A stretch of 64,000 nt of DNA, from NCBI RefSeq assembly GCF_027307225.1, contig NZ_DAHUXJ010000015.1:1-64000 (forward strand), given 5' to 3'. The position numbers and the translations under genes were made by a program. Shown in pieces: positions 10,418 through 21,056 of the stretch (position 1 is its first letter; each line of letters opens with the position of its first letter). This stretch comes from Bradyrhizobium sp. Lineage in GTDB: Bacteria > Pseudomonadota > Alphaproteobacteria > Rhizobiales > Xanthobacteraceae. Under the pieces are notes generated by a model. The model saw nothing but the letters and a program-made list of their open reading frames with translations, made no database searches and was not told the DNA's origin.

Positions 10418-10865
10418 CTAGGCAGAGGATTCGTCGACCGGCTCGTCGTCGGCAATAGCCCGCCGCCTTGCCCCGGCTTCTCCTCGATATCCGCACCGGC
10501 GCTTTTGCACCGGCCGCGCGGGCGACCGCGGCGCGACAGGATGGCGGCTCGAAAGCGCGACGCGACCCGCCAGATCGAAAACCTCGGCAGGAATCGCCTC
10601 CGCTTTGGCGACATCGAAATCCGGCAGGGTCAGCGTGCGAGACTTGTCGAAAATCACTCGGTCGAATGCACCGGAGGCCACTGTCTGCACCGCAAGAATG
10701 GCAAGGCCAAGCGCGCAAGGACACGTGATGATCAGCACCGCGATCGCAGGGCGTGGAGCCTCGAGGCACGCTCGGCCAAACGGAGATAGCGCGAACGCCA
10801 CTGCGCGGCGCTCTCGAGCAGCCGCGATATTTCAGACAGTAAGCCCCTTGTCAGACCTTGGCGGA
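10418..10865 (-). pseudogene. Collapsed remnant of fixI-fixS (Cu+-type P-type ATPase + FixS tail)
   Basis: Fragments LLSEISRLLESAAQWRSRYLRLAERASRL / AIAVLIITCPCALGLAILAVQTVASGA / FDRVIFDKSRTLTLPDFDVA / LSSRHPVA / RAIADDEPVDESSA* match the intact fixI/fixS at 35892-38248 with deletions, frame changes and DKTGT->DKSRT. Confidence 0.85.
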
Positions 10866-11051
10866 CCAGAGACGCCAATGCGTTGGACTGACCAAGACCC
10901 GTTCACGTGTGGAAGCCTTAGCCCACCCACTGGTGGTCCGACGGCAGGCGAAGATCAACGGATGAACACGGTTCCCGTCAATCACCGCAACTTCAAGATC
11001 ACAGTCATACGGCGCTGTCGAGATATCTTCCCATACTGACGATTCGTCCAT
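10851..11051 (-). CDS. Uncharacterised 66 aa protein (W-x-x-I-x-x-A-P-x-D family, copy 2)
   Basis: MDESSVWEDISTAPYDCDLEVAVIDGN...SPTHWRLWSAKV; paralogous to 10021 and to the pseudogene at 51790-52053. Confidence 0.6.
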   Translation of the reverse strand: MDESSVWEDISTAPYDCDLEVAVIDGNRVHPLIFACRRTTSGWAKASTRERVLVSPTHWRLWSAKV

Positions 11052-11160
11052 CGCTTTAACCTAACAGGCGTCCTTGCCGTGAATCGATCGGTCGGCGCCT
11101 CGAACGCGCTACAGTGATGCGCTGAAGTCATAAACGATAGCTGCTAACCACAGTGTTCGA

Positions 11161-11174
11161 TTGACGCAGGTCAA
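11161..11174 (-). promoter_or_regulatory. FNR/FixK box TTGACGCAGGTCAA
   Basis: Perfect TTGA-N6-TCAA, 109 nt upstream of the minus-strand ORF 10851-11051. Confidence 0.6.
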
Positions 11175-11227
11175 CTCTCGACATCAGAATTCATGGAAAA
11201 TTTTGGTTGGCATATTATCTGGGTTGA

Positions 11228-11690
11228 TCATCGCTGGATCGGCCCACGACAAAGCTCTTCGAGGACCGCGGCGCTGATCGCTCGGCCGCTTCGGATGAAA
11301 CGCTTTCCTGAAGCGTCCTGATTCCGCGGGCTCTCCTGGTGTGGCTGGCCTAGGGCAGCGGCCACCAGCGTCAGAGCGGTGTTACCAAAGCCGCTCATCG
11401 CGGTGGTGAGGCCCTGAACCGTACCGATCGGCATATTGGGATTTGCGATGTTCGGCGATATGCCGAGAAGAAAAGCCATCAACGCAGCAATCACGATGGC
11501 GCTAACGGCATAGTCGAGTGCGTCAGTGACCCAGACGACCACCGCGAAGCCGAAGACTGCCAGCATGCGCTGGCCTGCGAAGAAGCACGACGGCCGCTAA
11601 CATTAATCCCCAATTCGCTCCGATACAGTTCTGCTGCTTGCTCGACGGCACCGAAAGACTGGTTGAGGCGTGGTCTGCGATCGTCATGGT
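11228..11690 (-). pseudogene. N-terminal remnant of a DASS/SLC13-like anion transporter
   Basis: MTMTIADHAST... then frame change to MLAVFGFAVVVWVTDALDYAVSAIVIAALMAFLLG...PIGTVQGLTTAMSGFGNTALTLVAAAL, then homology is lost. Confidence 0.55.
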
Positions 11691-11788
11691 CGTTCCTCCT
11701 CTGCAGACAAATCATGCAGAGTTCGCCGACCCGCAATTGCGGTGGATCAATCGAAAAGCACGCCGCAGTGAATTTCGGGGACGCGCTT

Positions 11789-11802
11789 TTGACCTGGCTC
11801 AA
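11789..11802 (+). promoter_or_regulatory. FNR/FixK box TTGACCTGGCTCAA
   Basis: Perfect TTGA-N6-TCAA, 88 nt upstream of xfp. Confidence 0.7.
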
Positions 11803-11890
11803 GCTATCGTCAAATTCGCATTCTATTTTGGCGTGACGGAACGGATCGTGGGCTTAGGGGTCGTTATCCGTAGCTTCCCAGGAGGTCGGC

Positions 11891-14311
11891 ATGCAGTTGA
11901 TGACAACCCCAAGCGAGCCCGCACGCGCTGATGACATGGAACTTCTCGACCGTTACTGGCTTGCCGCCAACTATCTCTCCGTCGGACAGATCTATCTACT
12001 CGACAATCCGCTGCTGAAAGAGCCGCTTAAGTCCGAACATATCAAGCCCCGCCTGCTTGGGCATTGGGGAACCACGCCGGGGCTCAACTTCATCTATGCC
12101 CACCTCAATCGCGCGATCCGGGCTTCTGATCTCAACGTCATATATGTCTGCGGCCCCGGCCATGGCGGCCCCGGCATGGTCGCCAACACCTATCTCGAAG
12201 GCACCTACACGGAAGTCTATCCCGACGTAACACGGGATGCGGATGGCTTGCGAAAGCTGTTTCGCCAGTTCTCCTTTCCCGGCGGCATTCCAAGCCATGC
12301 GGCGCCGGAAACGCCGGGTTCGATCCACGAGGGCGGCGAGCTCGGCTACGCGCTTGTGCATGCCTACGGCGCCGCGTTTGATAACCCTGATTTGATCGTG
12401 GCTTGCGTGGTTGGCGACGGCGAGGCCGAGACGGGCCCACTTGCAGCATCCTGGCATTCCAACAAATTCCTCAATCCCGTCCATGACGGCGCAACGCTGC
12501 CGATCCTGCACCTCAACGGATACAAGATCGCCAATCCCACCGTGCTGGGGCGCATGGCCGATGAGGAAATTCGCAGCCTTTTCATCGGCTATGGTTATGA
12601 GCCGCTGTTCGTCGAAGGCGATGATCCGCAGGTTATGCATCGGCTAATGGCCGATGCGCTGGACGTGGCGCTTGCCAGCATCCGCTCGATCCAACAAAGC
12701 GCGCGTAACCAGTCTGCCGGCTTCCACCGGCCGAAATGGCCCATGATCGTGCTACGGAGCCCAAAAGGCTGGACGGGACCGAAGGAGGTCGACGGGCTGA
12801 AAGTCGAAGGATTCTGGCGCGCGCACCAGGTGCCGATTGCCAATCCGCGCGGCAATCCCGATCATTTAAAGCTGCTTGAGCAGTGGATGAGGAGCTACAA
12901 GCCCGAAGAGCTATTTGACGCGAGCGGCAGGCTTCTCCCGGAACTGCAGGCGCTTGCGCCAATAGGCAACCACCGGATGGGAGCGAACCCGCACGCCAAT
13001 GGCGGACTGCTCAAACGCGAGCTCAAACTGCCCGATTTCCGTTCCTATGCTGTCGACGTCCCCTGCCCCGGCGGCGTTGTCGCCGAGGCCACGCGCGAGC
13101 TGGGCAAGCTCCTGCGCGAGGTCGTGACGCTCAACGCGGACGCGCGTAACTTCCGCATCATGGGGCCGGACGAAACCTCATCCAACCGGCTGGACGCGGT
13201 GTTCGAGGCAACGGACCGCATCTGGATGGAGGGGATCGAGCCATATGACGTCCATCTCGCCCGTGACGGGCGGGTGATGGAGGTGTTGAGCGAGCATCTT
13301 TGCCAAGGTTGGCTCGAAGGCTACTTGCTTACGGGCCGGCACGGCTTTTTCTCCTGCTACGAGGCTTTCGTCCATATCGTGGATTCGATGTTCAACCAGC
13401 ATGCCAAGTGGTTGAAGGTCTCGCGCGCACTATCGTGGCGGCGACCGATCGCCTCGTTCAATTATCTCCTCACCTCGCATGTCTGGCGCCAGGATCACAA
13501 CGGCTTCAGCCATCAAGATCCCGGCTTTATCGATCTCGTCACCAACAAAAAAGCCGATATCGTCCGCGTCTATCTGCCGCCAGACGCCAACACCCTGCTT
13601 TGGGTCGCCGATCATTGCCTGCGCACCTATGACCGCATCAACGTGATCGTCGCAGGCAAGCAGCCCTCGCCGCAATGGCTCTCGATGCGTGAGGCCATCA
13701 CCCATTGCGAGGCCGGCATCGGCATCTGGAAGTGGGCGGGCACCGAGGTCCCCAATGCCGAGCCCGACGTAGTCTTGGCCTGCGCCGGCGATATTCCGAC
13801 GCTGGAGACCCTAGCGGCGGTTGATCTGCTGCGAAAGGCGCTGCCGGATTTGAAGATCCGTGTGGTCAACGTCGTCGATCTGATGACGTTGCAGCCGAGG
13901 GAGCAGCATCCGCATGGTCTGTCCGATCGCGATTTCGACAGCCTCTTTACCCGCGACAAGCCGGTGATCTTCGCTTATCACGGCTACCCTTATCTGATCC
14001 ATCGCCTGACCTATAGCCGCACCAACCACGCCGGTATGCATGTGCGCGGCTTTGCGGAGGAAGGTACGACCACTACGCCGTTCGATATGGTCGTATTGAA
14101 CCAGCTCGACCGTTTCCATCTCGCCATCGAGGCGATCGAGCGCGTTCCCGGGCTCGATATCCCGGCCGCTCACGTCAAGCAGGGCTTTCGCGATGCATTG
14201 ATCGAGCATTCGCGCTATGTCCGCGAGCACGGCGAGGACATGCCGCAAATCCGCGACTGGGTCTGGTCGAACAGCACAGGCGGAAGAACACCTCGCGAGG
14301 CCGGCGACTAA
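11891..14311 (+). CDS. xfp: Xylulose-5-phosphate/fructose-6-phosphate phosphoketolase
   Basis: 806 aa; [61 protein letters not shown]. Confidence 0.96.
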   Translation: MQLMTTPSEPARADDMELLDRYWLAANYLSVGQIYLLDNPLLKEPLKSEHIKPRLLGHWGTTPGLNFIYAHLNRAIRASDLNVIYVCGPGHGGPGMVANTYLEGTYTEVYPDVTRDADGLRKLFRQFSFPGGIPSHAAPETPGSIHEGGELGYALVHAYGAAFDNPDLIVACVVGDGEAETGPLAASWHSNKFLNPVHDGATLPILHLNGYKIANPTVLGRMADEEIRSLFIGYGYEPLFVEGDDPQVMHRLMADALDVALASIRSIQQSARNQSAGFHRPKWPMIVLRSPKGWTGPKEVDGLKVEGFWRAHQVPIANPRGNPDHLKLLEQWMRSYKPEELFDASGRLLPELQALAPIGNHRMGANPHANGGLLKRELKLPDFRSYAVDVPCPGGVVAEATRELGKLLREVVTLNADARNFRIMGPDETSSNRLDAVFEATDRIWMEGIEPYDVHLARDGRVMEVLSEHLCQGWLEGYLLTGRHGFFSCYEAFVHIVDSMFNQHAKWLKVSRALSWRRPIASFNYLLTSHVWRQDHNGFSHQDPGFIDLVTNKKADIVRVYLPPDANTLLWVADHCLRTYDRINVIVAGKQPSPQWLSMREAITHCEAGIGIWKWAGTEVPNAEPDVVLACAGDIPTLETLAAVDLLRKALPDLKIRVVNVVDLMTLQPREQHPHGLSDRDFDSLFTRDKPVIFAYHGYPYLIHRLTYSRTNHAGMHVRGFAEEGTTTTPFDMVVLNQLDRFHLAIEAIERVPGLDIPAAHVKQGFRDALIEHSRYVREHGEDMPQIRDWVWSNSTGGRTPREAGD

Positions 14312-14346
14312 ACTGCAATCCTAGCGGCGAACGAGAGAGGCCGCCC

Positions 14347-15567
14347 ATGTCCGAAGCAGTCCTGGTGCTCAACGCCGGTTCCTCCAGCATCAAGCTCGGC
14401 CTGTTCGACATTAGCCCGGCCGAACCGACGTTGAGATGCAAGGGCCTGCTGGACGAGCAGGAGAAGACACCGCGTATCGTCGTAACCGATACTTCGGGCA
14501 AGCAACTGTTCGAGAAGAGCCGTCCGGCCGATGAGGTAGCAGGCACCGGCCTGCTCGCGGATATATTCGCCTGGATTGAGGATTATCTCGAGGGAGGTAG
14601 ACTTGCCGCGGTGGGCCATCGCATCGTCCATGGCGGACGCGATTTTACCGGTCCCGTGATGATCGCCGACCAGACACTTGCAGCGCTAGAAGCATTGACG
14701 CCGCTTGCTCCCTTGCACCAGCCCCGCTGTCTGGCACCGGTCCGGGCCGTGAAATCCCTGCAGCCAAGCCTGCCGCAAATCGCCAGCTTCGATACGGCCT
14801 TCCATCACAGCTTGAGGCCGCCTGCAGGGCGCTTTGCCATCCCCCGGCATTTTGAAGAGCGCGGCATCCGCCGCTACGGTTTTCACGGGCTCTCTTTCGA
14901 ATACATCGCGAGCCGCCTCGCCGTGCTCGGGTCTGAGTGGATACAAAAACGAACAGTGGTGGCACATCTTGGCAATGGCGCGAGCCTCTGCGCTATGCAT
15001 GAGGGAAAGAGCCTCGACACTAGCATGGGGCTGACCCCGCTCGACGGCCTCGTGATGGGAACGCGTTGCGGGACGATCGATCCCGGCGTGCTACTATATC
15101 TGATGCAGGAAGAGGGGATGTCGGCCAACGAGGTACAGCATCTGCTGTACGAAAAGTCCGGCCTGCTTGGCGTCTCTGGCGTGTCGGCCGACATGCGCGC
15201 ATTGCTGGCAAGCCGGGAGGCGGCTGCCCGTGAGGCTATCGATCTCTTCACCTTCCGCGCCGCCGCGGACGTCGCTGTGATGGCCAACACGCTCGGCGGA
15301 TTGGACGGCTTGGTATTCACCGGCGGCATTGGCGAGCATGCCGCCGAGATCAGGCAGCAGATCTGCGATCGCCTTGCTTGGCTCGGTGTCGGCCTTAACG
15401 CAGCGGCCAATGCAAGGGGACAGTGGAGTATCGCAGCGCCGGACAGCAAGGTAGTCGTTCTGGTCATAGCCACCAGCGAGGAGACGACGATTGCACGGCA
15501 CTGCCGCGCGCTACTTAATTCAAGAACTTCGTCCGGTTCAGAGCCGCTGCCTGCGGTTGACCGTTAG
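14347..15567 (+). CDS. ackA: Acetate kinase
   Basis: VLVLNAGSSSIKLGLF; GHRIVHGG; HLGNGASLCAMHEGKSLDTSMGLTPLDGLVMGTRCGTIDPG. Confidence 0.96.
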   Translation: MSEAVLVLNAGSSSIKLGLFDISPAEPTLRCKGLLDEQEKTPRIVVTDTSGKQLFEKSRPADEVAGTGLLADIFAWIEDYLEGGRLAAVGHRIVHGGRDFTGPVMIADQTLAALEALTPLAPLHQPRCLAPVRAVKSLQPSLPQIASFDTAFHHSLRPPAGRFAIPRHFEERGIRRYGFHGLSFEYIASRLAVLGSEWIQKRTVVAHLGNGASLCAMHEGKSLDTSMGLTPLDGLVMGTRCGTIDPGVLLYLMQEEGMSANEVQHLLYEKSGLLGVSGVSADMRALLASREAAAREAIDLFTFRAAADVAVMANTLGGLDGLVFTGGIGEHAAEIRQQICDRLAWLGVGLNAAANARGQWSIAAPDSKVVVLVIATSEETTIARHCRALLNSRTSSGSEPLPAVDR

Positions 15568-15707
15568 CGACCGGCGGGCGCAAGACGGCGATTTCCGCAA
15601 ATTGCTCTGGATCAAGAGCTTTCGACAAAGCTTCTCGTATGGATGAGATTGAACACACGCGGGGCTTCTGGCCCGACGAATCGCTTGGACACTTTTGGAG
15701 GCCGACG

Positions 15708-15920
15708 ATGCGGACCTATTACTTTGACACAAAGGACGGCTTTCCTGTGCGCGACAACAAGGGGATGGACTTTACGAGAGCCTCTGAGGCCATTAAGCAC
15801 AGCAAAAGGCTGGCCGCGGGCAAGCGGAAAAGCGCGACCGCAACCTCACTATCGTCGTTACCGATGGATCAGGAACGGAAATTCATCGAGAGCCCGGTAT
15901 ACGTCGCCGGCGCCGGTTAG
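15708..15920 (+). CDS. DUF6894-like small protein
   Basis: MRTYYFDTKDGFPVRDNKGMDFTRASEAIKHSKRLA; resembles the small YYFD...D protein family common in Bradyrhizobiaceae. Confidence 0.55.
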   Translation: MRTYYFDTKDGFPVRDNKGMDFTRASEAIKHSKRLAAGKRKSATATSLSSLPMDQERKFIESPVYVAGAG

Positions 15921-16069
15921 ATTGATTCCCATCTCCGTATCTCCCCTTAGGGAACCGACCCGAATTTCTCTTCTGCCCCGCAATTGCTATCAAAGCTATC
16001 TTTTCAGCGCACCAAACGTGGTGACGACGGTCGGTCTCGGTTTATTCGTCGATCCGATTGCACCGGTTG

Positions 16070-16083
16070 TTGACGCACATCAA
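16070..16083 (+). promoter_or_regulatory. FNR/FixK box TTGACGCACATCAA
   Basis: Perfect TTGA-N6-TCAA, 55 nt upstream of the cytochrome b561 ATG. Confidence 0.75.
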
Positions 16084-16138
16084 CGACCTGGGCGGGTTGT
16101 TTCTTTATTTGATCTCACGCATGCCGCGGAGAAGAAAC

Positions 16139-16678
16139 ATGGAAATGCAATGCAGCGATGCACGTGACGAAAGCTACGACCGGACGACGATTTGGCTACA
16201 CTGGGCAACGGTCGGCTTGATCGCTGTTCTGTGGGTGATTGGCCAGACCGCCGACTGGGTGCCGCGCGGCCCGTTTCGCACCGGCGCATGGTCGGTGCAT
16301 GTGGTGCTCGGCTTTATCACAGGCTTCGTGCTTCTGACGCGGGTCGCTTGGCGCGCGCATTTTGGGCGCGACCTGCCGCCCATTGATACAGGCGCCTTGC
16401 ACGCGGTTGCAAAGGCGACGCATTATCTGCTCTATGGTCTGCTTGCCACCGTCGTCCTGCTGGGCCTCATTGACGCGTCGTATCGCGGCTTCAATCTGTT
16501 CGGGGTGTGGTCCGTGCCGCAGTTCGGGATGAGTGATGCTGCGACTCGGCGCAGTATCAATGAATGGCACGAGCTCGCGGCTAATTTGACTGCCTTAGTC
16601 GCTCTCGCGCATGCGGCGGCAGCCCTCGTACATCAATACGTGTGGAGGGACCACCTGCTTGAGCGTATGATGCCGTGA
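16139..16678 (+). CDS. Cytochrome b561-family membrane protein
   Basis: YDRTTIWLHWATVGLIAVLWVIGQ...HVVLGFITGFVLLTRVAWR...HELAANLTALVALAHAAAALVHQYVWRD. Confidence 0.88.
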   Translation: MEMQCSDARDESYDRTTIWLHWATVGLIAVLWVIGQTADWVPRGPFRTGAWSVHVVLGFITGFVLLTRVAWRAHFGRDLPPIDTGALHAVAKATHYLLYGLLATVVLLGLIDASYRGFNLFGVWSVPQFGMSDAATRRSINEWHELAANLTALVALAHAAAALVHQYVWRDHLLERMMP

Positions 16679-16746
16679 TGTTGCGGACTGACGGCCTCTC
16701 TCGCGCGTGGCGTCACTTGCCCAGCCCCTTCACGCGAGCGAGCGCG

Positions 16747-16989
16747 TCAGCATATGAAGCTACCAGACAAGACACGCCCGATCGAGGAACCGCAAAAGCC
16801 GAAGCCGTCGCACCTTCGCAGAAGGTCTGTGGGAAATCCGTCAAGAAGCTCCGCCAGCACCTCCATTAAGGGCGGCACGAGCGCAACGTGGACGTCCTCG
16901 GCTTCCGAAAGCTCCGGCGAGGAGTCATCGAGCCGATGCTGCACGCTCATCCCCGTGCGTGGGCACTTGAAAACGATCTGGCGCTGCAT
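16747..16989 (-). CDS. Small hypothetical protein with CPRTG motif
   Basis: MQRQIVFKCPRTGMSVQHRL...GRVLSGSF; ends resemble 8904-9101(-). Confidence 0.4.
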   Translation of the reverse strand: MQRQIVFKCPRTGMSVQHRLDDSSPELSEAEDVHVALVPPLMEVLAELLDGFPTDLLRRCDGFGFCGSSIGRVLSGSFIC

Positions 16990-17424
16990 GCTTCTCTATA
17001 TGCTCCGGAATGCGCCTCGGCGAAATTCCGGATAGCTACTTAAGGGCCTCGCCCGACCTTTGAGATGGGTCAAGGCGGAGCGCACGAAGCGGCCTTATGA
17101 TTTCGCTCGCATCGGGTGGCTTGGCCCCGATGCCGCGACGAGGCGGAGCCCGGACTCCTAGGCACTTCAGGCGCCGCTTCGTGCTAGGGCTCAAGCGACC
17201 GCGACCAAGGGGCCGGCTCCGGAGAGCAGCCCCGCCGACGAGTTCGATGGAATGAAAGTCGGAACCGCGGGTTGCTCGTTGTAGCCTTTGGATAACGGAC
17301 TCAAGCGAACGATCGGCCTCGGCGATCCTTTGGAAGCCGGGGCTGATTTGCAGTCGGCTCCACCAGATCGACAAGGAGGGCCAGAATTCCGTCAAGGTTC
17401 ACGCCGAAGATCTGACCGCGGTCA

Positions 17425-17661
17425 GTGCGCTACGCGCTGGACACCACCCGCGCCACGATCGTTTGCCCTTTCCAAGACGAGGTGATCATCCGCGTGTGCG
17501 ATGACGCCGGCGAGAGCCATGTTCGAACGCGCCAAGAGAGTCGCAGGAGCGATGGAAGGCCGTGGGAAGGAAAAGCTCTCACGGAAGAGTTCGGCCGACA
17601 ACTCGGCGCCGCCGCCGACACCTACTGCCCACGCTGCAGTCGGATCGATCCGGATACCTGA
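17425..17661 (+). CDS. Uncharacterised protein, VCPF/GRPW family copy 1 (GTG start or 5' frameshift)
   Basis: RYALDTTRATIVCPF...RVCDDAGESH...SDGRPWEGKALTEEFGRQLGAAADTYCPRC; paralog at 61773-62048(-). Confidence 0.55.
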   Translation: MRYALDTTRATIVCPFQDEVIIRVCDDAGESHVRTRQESRRSDGRPWEGKALTEEFGRQLGAAADTYCPRCSRIDPDT

Positions 17662-17679
17662 GGATGCGGCCGCCGGATT

Positions 17680-18558
17680 TCACCCGGCGGCGAGCGAGCG
17701 CAGCCAGGCAAGCCTGGCGATGGCTTTCGCGGCCAGCTCCTGAAGCGCATCCACGCGGGTCTCGTCGTTGGAAGCCTCCGCACCTTCGAGATAGGCGTCC
17801 GCCAGCGCCTCTGCGATCGCCTGCGCGTCCCGTTGCTCAAGCGCGCGCGGGAAGCTTCCGAAATCGCCGGCTTGTTCCGCCATCCCCATCGTCTGATCGA
17901 GCAATTCCTTCGCGCGGACGGCAGCAGGTCCCGCCAGGCGACGCTCGATATCCGCGAGCTGCGCAGCAAGTTGAAGCTCGAGCCTCCGCGCATCCACCCG
18001 GGACTGCGGCGCCCCACTGGGGCCCTCTCCGCTTCTCTGATCGTGCTCGCGATGGTAGGCGCGACGCCTTTCCTTCCGCAGCGTGGCGACGTGGCCGAGT
18101 TCCTCCTTTGCCATCGTCTCGGAGGCCTTCTTGATTTCTGGATCCTTGGAGTAGGCCGCCAAGTAGGACCAGAATGCGAAGGCCCGCTCCTCGTTGCGGA
18201 CGGCCATGGCGAGCGCGCGGTACGGCGTCATCAGTCCTGAGGTCTTCACCTCGGTCGCAGTGTTCTCGTCGAAGGTTTCGGGTCCTTCCCACCGCACTAA
18301 TGCTGAATCCGGCGCCTTGCCACGCCGCGATTGCGACCATCTTGCCACGCTTTCGACATGTTCGCGCTCGGCCGCCGCGAGTTGGGTGAATACGCTCGCC
18401 AGATCGTCCTTGTTCTGTCGTCGCATCTCTTCGGCGAGTTCGCCATATCTGTTCGCCGCCTCATTCTCCATGGCGTGCGCAAGCGCGAACAATTCGTCCA
18501 GCGAGCGGAGTGTACCCGCCGGCTCTGATTTCAGGAGCGACGCTCGCAGCAACGGCAT
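17680..18558 (-). CDS. Ferritin-like / rubrerythrin-family protein
   Basis: ELFALAHAMENEAANRYGELAEEMRRQ...FTQLAAAEREHVESVARW...AVRNEERAFAFWSYLA...KEELGHVATLRKERRRAY. Confidence 0.82.
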   Translation of the reverse strand: MPLLRASLLKSEPAGTLRSLDELFALAHAMENEAANRYGELAEEMRRQNKDDLASVFTQLAAAEREHVESVARWSQSRRGKAPDSALVRWEGPETFDENTATEVKTSGLMTPYRALAMAVRNEERAFAFWSYLAAYSKDPEIKKASETMAKEELGHVATLRKERRRAYHREHDQRSGEGPSGAPQSRVDARRLELQLAAQLADIERRLAGPAAVRAKELLDQTMGMAEQAGDFGSFPRALEQRDAQAIAEALADAYLEGAEASNDETRVDALQELAAKAIARLAWLRSLAAG

Positions 18559-18644
18559 GACACGAAACCGAGCAATGATGAACGCGATGAGTTTCCTTAT
18601 ACGACGTTTATTTGAGGTTGACAGCCGGGAAACTCGGGTTGAAT

Positions 18645-18658
18645 TTGCGCTAGGTCAA
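18645..18658 (+). promoter_or_regulatory. One-mismatch FNR-like box TTGCGCTAGGTCAA upstream of nosR
   Basis: TTGC-N6-TCAA, 75 nt upstream of nosR ATG 18734. Confidence 0.45.
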
Positions 18659-18733
18659 CGACGACTGCAGCCAATAAGCCGATCCACGCAACGCGCGACC
18701 CGGTTGGTCGCGCCAATGGCATTTGGGGCTCTC

Positions 18734-21040
18734 ATGAGTTGGTCGTCGCCTTATACACCCGACCTGCGAAGGCGACTGGCAAAGGCGTTGGTTGCCTTGG
18801 CGCTTTTTTGCGTCATGGCGTGGGCAGACGCAGCGCAAGCTGCCAGCGATCTGAAAACGTACCTTCCGAAGATCGCGCCTGCCGACTTCTTTCCCGGAGC
18901 GGATCGCTTCGGACCGCCGCAGGGCGATCCGCCCATCGCACCGGTCTATCGCGGCGACCAGTTGCAGGGCTTCGTCTACCTCAACTCCGATCTTGCGAAC
19001 GCCATCGGGTACTCGGGCAAGCCGATACACATCCTTGTGGGGATCGATCCGAAGGGCATCGTCAAGAGCTTCAAGCTCGTGGATCATCACGAGCCGATCG
19101 TGCTGATCGGAATCCCGGAGCCACGCATCGTCGGCGCCGTCAATTCGCTGATCGGCAAGGACATGAAGCCGGTCGCTCAGGGCACCCAGAATCCACCCCA
19201 GGTCAACATCGTCAGCGGCGCGACCGTGACCGTGCTTGTGATGAGCGACAGCATCGTGCGCTCGGCCGTCCGCCTGATCCGCACGGGGCGGATCGGCGGA
19301 GGACAGGCCGCCATGGCCACGGCTGCGATGCCGCCCGTCACCAAGACCATCGATCTCGAGCACAGCGAAATCAAGGACTGGACGAGCCTCGTCGGCGACG
19401 GCTCGGTGCGCCGCCTTCACCTGACCATCGGGGACGTCAACGACGCCTTCGCCAAGGCCGGCAACACGGCCGCGGCCCAAAATCCGGAGCCAGGCGATGC
19501 CGGCGACACGTTCGTCGACCTCTACGTCGCGCTCGTCACTGCGCCGACCATCGGCCGCAGTTTGCTGGGCGACGACGGTTATCAGCGTCTCAAGGACAGC
19601 CTGAAGCCGGGACAGCAGGCCATCGTCGTTGCCGGCAATGGCGCTTATTCCTTCAAGGGCTCGGCCTACGTGCGCGGCGGCATCTTCGATCGTATCGAGA
19701 TCCTGCAGGAGGGAAACAGCACCCGCTTTCGCGACCGGAATCACACCCGCCTCGGCGACCTTCACGCCGCTGGCGCTCCCGAATTCAAGGAAATCGGCCT
19801 GTTCGTCACCCCACCCGAGTTCACGCTCGATCCGACGCAGCCATGGCAATTGCAGCTCTTGGTGCAACGCGCCACCGGCGCACGCGACAAGGCCTTCCTG
19901 ACCTTTGACGTCGATTACACTTTGCCGGACCAGTATCTGAAGCGCGAGCAGCAGGCGGTGACGGTGGCGGCCAACGCGCCGGCCCCAGCAGCGCAAGCCC
20001 CCGCTGCGGCTCCGCAGGAGCCGACCGCCGAGGGCGAAGAGGCGCTCTGGATGCGGATGTGGCGCGCGCAGACGGTCAAGATCGGCATCGTCGCGCTGGC
20101 GCTGGCGGCGCTGACGGCGATCTTCTTCTTCCAGAACCTCCTGGTGCGCAGACCCGTGTTGTACACATGGGTGCGGCGGGCCTACCTGCTGTTCGTATTG
20201 GTCTGGCTCGGCTGGTACGCCAACGCGCAGCTCTCGGTCGTGAACGTGGTGACTTTCACCAACGCCTTGATCACCGGCTTCCACTGGGAGTTCTTCCTCG
20301 CAGCCCCCCTGATCTTCGTGTTGTGGGGAGCGATCGCAGCGGGGCTACTGTTCTGGGGGCGGGGACCGTTCTGCGGCTGGCTGTGTCCGTTCGGCGCGCT
20401 GCAGGAGCTGACGAACACGGTCGCGAAATGGCTCAAGGTGCCGCAGATCACGGTGCCGTGGGGTCTGCATGAGCGGCTGTGGCCGGTCAAGTACATCATC
20501 TTCCTCGGGCTGTTCGGGCTCTCGCTCTACTCGGTCGACATGGCCGAGAGGTTCGCGGAGGTCGAACCGTTCAAGACCGCCATCATCCTCAAGTTCTCGC
20601 GCACCTGGCCGTTCGTGCTCTATGCCGTCGCGCTGCTGGTGATCGGGCTGTTCGTCGAGCGCTTCTTCTGCCGTTACATGTGTCCGCTCGGCGCGGCGCT
20701 CGCGATCCCCGGCCGGATGAGGACCTTCGAATGGCTACGCCGCTGGCAGGAATGCGGCTCTCCCTGTCAGCGCTGCGCCAAGGAATGCCCGGTGCAGTCG
20801 ATCCATCCCGAGGGTCACATCAACGTCAACGAGTGCATCTACTGCATGCATTGCCAAGAGCTCTACTACGACGACCACCGCTGTCCGCACATGATCCAGG
20901 TGCGACTCAAGCGCGAGAAGTTCGCAGCCATGTCGTCGCCTTCGATGCGATCCGGCGGGACCGGCCCGAAGACAGTCATCACCCACGCCGGAAAGCCAAT
21001 CCCGGCAGGAGTTCCAACCAATCCACCGAGTTCTTCATAA
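18734..21040 (+). CDS. nosR: NosR, nitrous-oxide reductase expression/maturation regulator
   Basis: N-terminal FMN-binding domain, TM region, C-terminal ferredoxin-type Cys motifs ([31 protein letters not shown]). Confidence 0.95.
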   Translation: MSWSSPYTPDLRRRLAKALVALALFCVMAWADAAQAASDLKTYLPKIAPADFFPGADRFGPPQGDPPIAPVYRGDQLQGFVYLNSDLANAIGYSGKPIHILVGIDPKGIVKSFKLVDHHEPIVLIGIPEPRIVGAVNSLIGKDMKPVAQGTQNPPQVNIVSGATVTVLVMSDSIVRSAVRLIRTGRIGGGQAAMATAAMPPVTKTIDLEHSEIKDWTSLVGDGSVRRLHLTIGDVNDAFAKAGNTAAAQNPEPGDAGDTFVDLYVALVTAPTIGRSLLGDDGYQRLKDSLKPGQQAIVVAGNGAYSFKGSAYVRGGIFDRIEILQEGNSTRFRDRNHTRLGDLHAAGAPEFKEIGLFVTPPEFTLDPTQPWQLQLLVQRATGARDKAFLTFDVDYTLPDQYLKREQQAVTVAANAPAPAAQAPAAAPQEPTAEGEEALWMRMWRAQTVKIGIVALALAALTAIFFFQNLLVRRPVLYTWVRRAYLLFVLVWLGWYANAQLSVVNVVTFTNALITGFHWEFFLAAPLIFVLWGAIAAGLLFWGRGPFCGWLCPFGALQELTNTVAKWLKVPQITVPWGLHERLWPVKYIIFLGLFGLSLYSVDMAERFAEVEPFKTAIILKFSRTWPFVLYAVALLVIGLFVERFFCRYMCPLGAALAIPGRMRTFEWLRRWQECGSPCQRCAKECPVQSIHPEGHINVNECIYCMHCQELYYDDHRCPHMIQVRLKREKFAAMSSPSMRSGGTGPKTVITHAGKPIPAGVPTNPPSSS

Positions 21041-21056
21041 CGCCGAGGAGGCAAAA

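Noticed and set aside
18650-20284. Long antisense ORF (544 aa, minus strand) opposite nosR
   Set aside because: Shadow ORF in high-GC DNA: low-complexity Arg/Asp/Ala-rich composition, no recognisable domain, and nosR on the plus strand is unambiguous.
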